Source of the DNA: Capronia americana
Taxonomy: Eukaryota; Ascomycota; Eurotiomycetes; Chaetothyriales; Herpotrichiellaceae
Direction: 5' to 3'
NCBI GenBank assembly: GCA_016110215.1
Contig: JADWQD010000007.1
Coordinates: 248,001 to 312,000 of the forward strand
DNA length: 64,000 nucleotides
Shown one piece after another: positions 62,753 to 64,000 of the stretch. The stretch's first letter is position 1. Each line of letters starts with the position of its first letter. A model generated the notes under the pieces. The model was given only the letters and a program-made list of their open reading frames with translations. It did no database searches and had not been told where the DNA came from. A program made the translations under genes and the position numbers.

Positions 62753-63019
62753 GCGCTATGCTTGGAGCACAAACATGAGCCGATGTGATGGTGGTTGCCG
62801 GTCCGATCGTCAATCATCGACGACGAGATGCGATAGGAAGAAAGTGGACAATGTTGGAGGGGGAAAAGGCCACTTGGTGGTCGACGAAGAGTGGCTGCCT
62901 CGCACAGCCTCGCAGCACGAGGGTCGAGACAGGGGCCGAAACTCTACCCGCTTCCGCATGACAGGGGGAACGGTACGCCTGATTGGTGGATGGGCCCGAC
63001 CGTGCAAGATACATGTACA

Positions 63020-64000
63020 TCAAGCTCCTCCAGATCGAGATGTTCTGGTTTGAGCATTCTTCGAGTTGGCCTGCTCTAGCCACGCACACCTCATCTCGTG
63101 GCCAAACGCCTCCAGCTCGATATCACTGATCACAGGAATGGTATCACCAGGTTGCGGCCCGATGAGCCAGGCAGAGAGCTGCTGTGCTATCCTGTATCTG
63201 CTTTCATCAGGCAGTAATTGAAGTAGTTCCACTGTCGCAGTGGTTAGCAGTGTGGCCCTGTGAATCAAAAGCACCGAAGCGAGGATGTCGTCCACACTCC
63301 ACGAGGTCCTTACCCATGTCGACACTCTCCCAAAAGCGAAGGAGAGGTCTGTTTTTCTGCACTTGCATCTCAGAGCTCCAGTCAACGGCCTTGGGACTTG
63401 CGTTGGGTAAGAATGAGGCGGAGACATGGCCGACAATCGCGATGATAGTAAATGGCTTCAAGCCTGAGCCAGGGGCATGTGTATTCCCGTGAGCGGTCAC
63501 CGAGCCGAAGGGCGATGGATTACCATGTGATTCGACGTATCGATATAATGTGTCCAAGAATTCCGCCGACATCTCGAGATCGTCTCGAAGCTCGAAGAGG
63601 ATCTTATTCACAGTCCAGAGCAATATCAGCTGGTAGGGAGAAAGCGCCATGTCTTTTAGATCCTGCAGCACCAGGAAGCGGCGCAAAGTGGACGAGGTGC
63701 CAAACGTTCGGTCACGGCTTGTCACATATCTTCGTCGTGAGTCGAAAGACTCAGATTCTCGCATCGCTGGTGACGATTCCGGGCACTTAAGGCTGTTTAC
63801 TGGCAAGTCCATTGCGTGTCGTTGCATGCTCGACTGGATCCTAAGAAATCTTTCAATGGCCGCCGTCAATGTCTGCAGGCTTGTAAAAGCATGGGTTCCA
63901 AGACCGACCCATAGCAGATTGACATAGGCACAGAAGCCGGTGAAGAATGACAATGGCTGAGTCGCGGCGCGCTGTGGAAGGAGAGTGTGCCGCACGAATG
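63020..64000 (-). CDS. Uncharacterised protein, 5' end beyond the window
   Basis: Minus-strand exons >64000-63314 and 63231-63020 joined by an 82-bp phase-1 intron (GTAAGG donor, GCTAAC branch, GACAG acceptor). The frame is open past the window edge and contains no convincing start, so the gene is partial. A hydrophobic stretch near the visible N-terminal end (FTGFCAYVNLLWVGLGTHAF) may be a TM helix. Helical segments follow (QTLTAAIERFLRIQSSM, LILLWTVNKILFELRDDLEM, FLDTLYRYVESHG). The spliced tail reads VELLQLLPDESRYRIAQQL and IPVISDIELEAFGHEMRCAW. No family recognised. A shorter alternative intron would change only the join. Confidence 0.6.

Overview
The window is nuclear DNA from a filamentous ascomycete (Pezizomycotina). 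Genes carry one to five short spliceosomal introns, mostly 46-120 bp, with GTAAGT/GTATGT-type donors and CTAAC/CTGAC-type branch sites. Genes lie on both strands with no operon structure. There is a Zn(II)2Cys6 regulator, an ascomycete-type His-rich stress/allergen-like protein and a complex I assembly factor, which argues against a Saccharomyces-type yeast. The species cannot be named from sequence alone. No CRISPR, IS element, rRNA, convincing tRNA or transposon was found.

Layout. 1-13 kb: the 3' part of a Baeyer-Villiger-type monooxygenase, a large GYF-domain protein, a haloacid-dehalogenase-like protein, a four-exon isochorismatase-family hydrolase, a poorly resolved two-TM membrane protein (-) and the N-terminal protein methyltransferase TAE1. 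13-25 kb: a Zn2Cys6 factor whose zinc cluster is split by a GC-AG intron, a large disordered protein with three copper-sensor-like Cys clusters (-), a giant Ser/Thr-rich secreted protein with a 39-bp tandem repeat (-) and a TauD/TfdA dioxygenase. 25-35 kb: housekeeping genes (ARPC5, dynactin p62, NDUFAF5, ribosomal protein eS7), an MDR oxidoreductase and a GST-like protein. 35-43 kb: a divergent pair of related His-rich/disordered proteins and a PA-TM-RING E3 ligase (-). 44-56 kb: an aquaporin, SF3A1, PMT1, EB1/BIM1 and a Whi5/Nrm1-like G1 repressor. 56-64 kb: two neighbouring uncharacterised proteins that look like diverged paralogues, the GPI mannosyltransferase GPI18 and two uncharacterised minus-strand genes, the last running off the window.

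The housekeeping genes fall into actin/microtubule function (ARPC5, dynactin p62, EB1), ER mannosylation (PMT1, GPI18), RNA and translation (SF3A1, eS7, GYF protein, TAE1) and mitochondria (NDUFAF5). They are not a functional cluster. The best candidates for undescribed biology are the Cys-cluster protein at 14948-18151, the divergent His-rich pair at 35958-39774 and the paralogue-like pair at 56974-59102. Exon boundaries were inferred by hand from splice consensus, reading frame and family conservation, and lengths were checked for divisibility by three.
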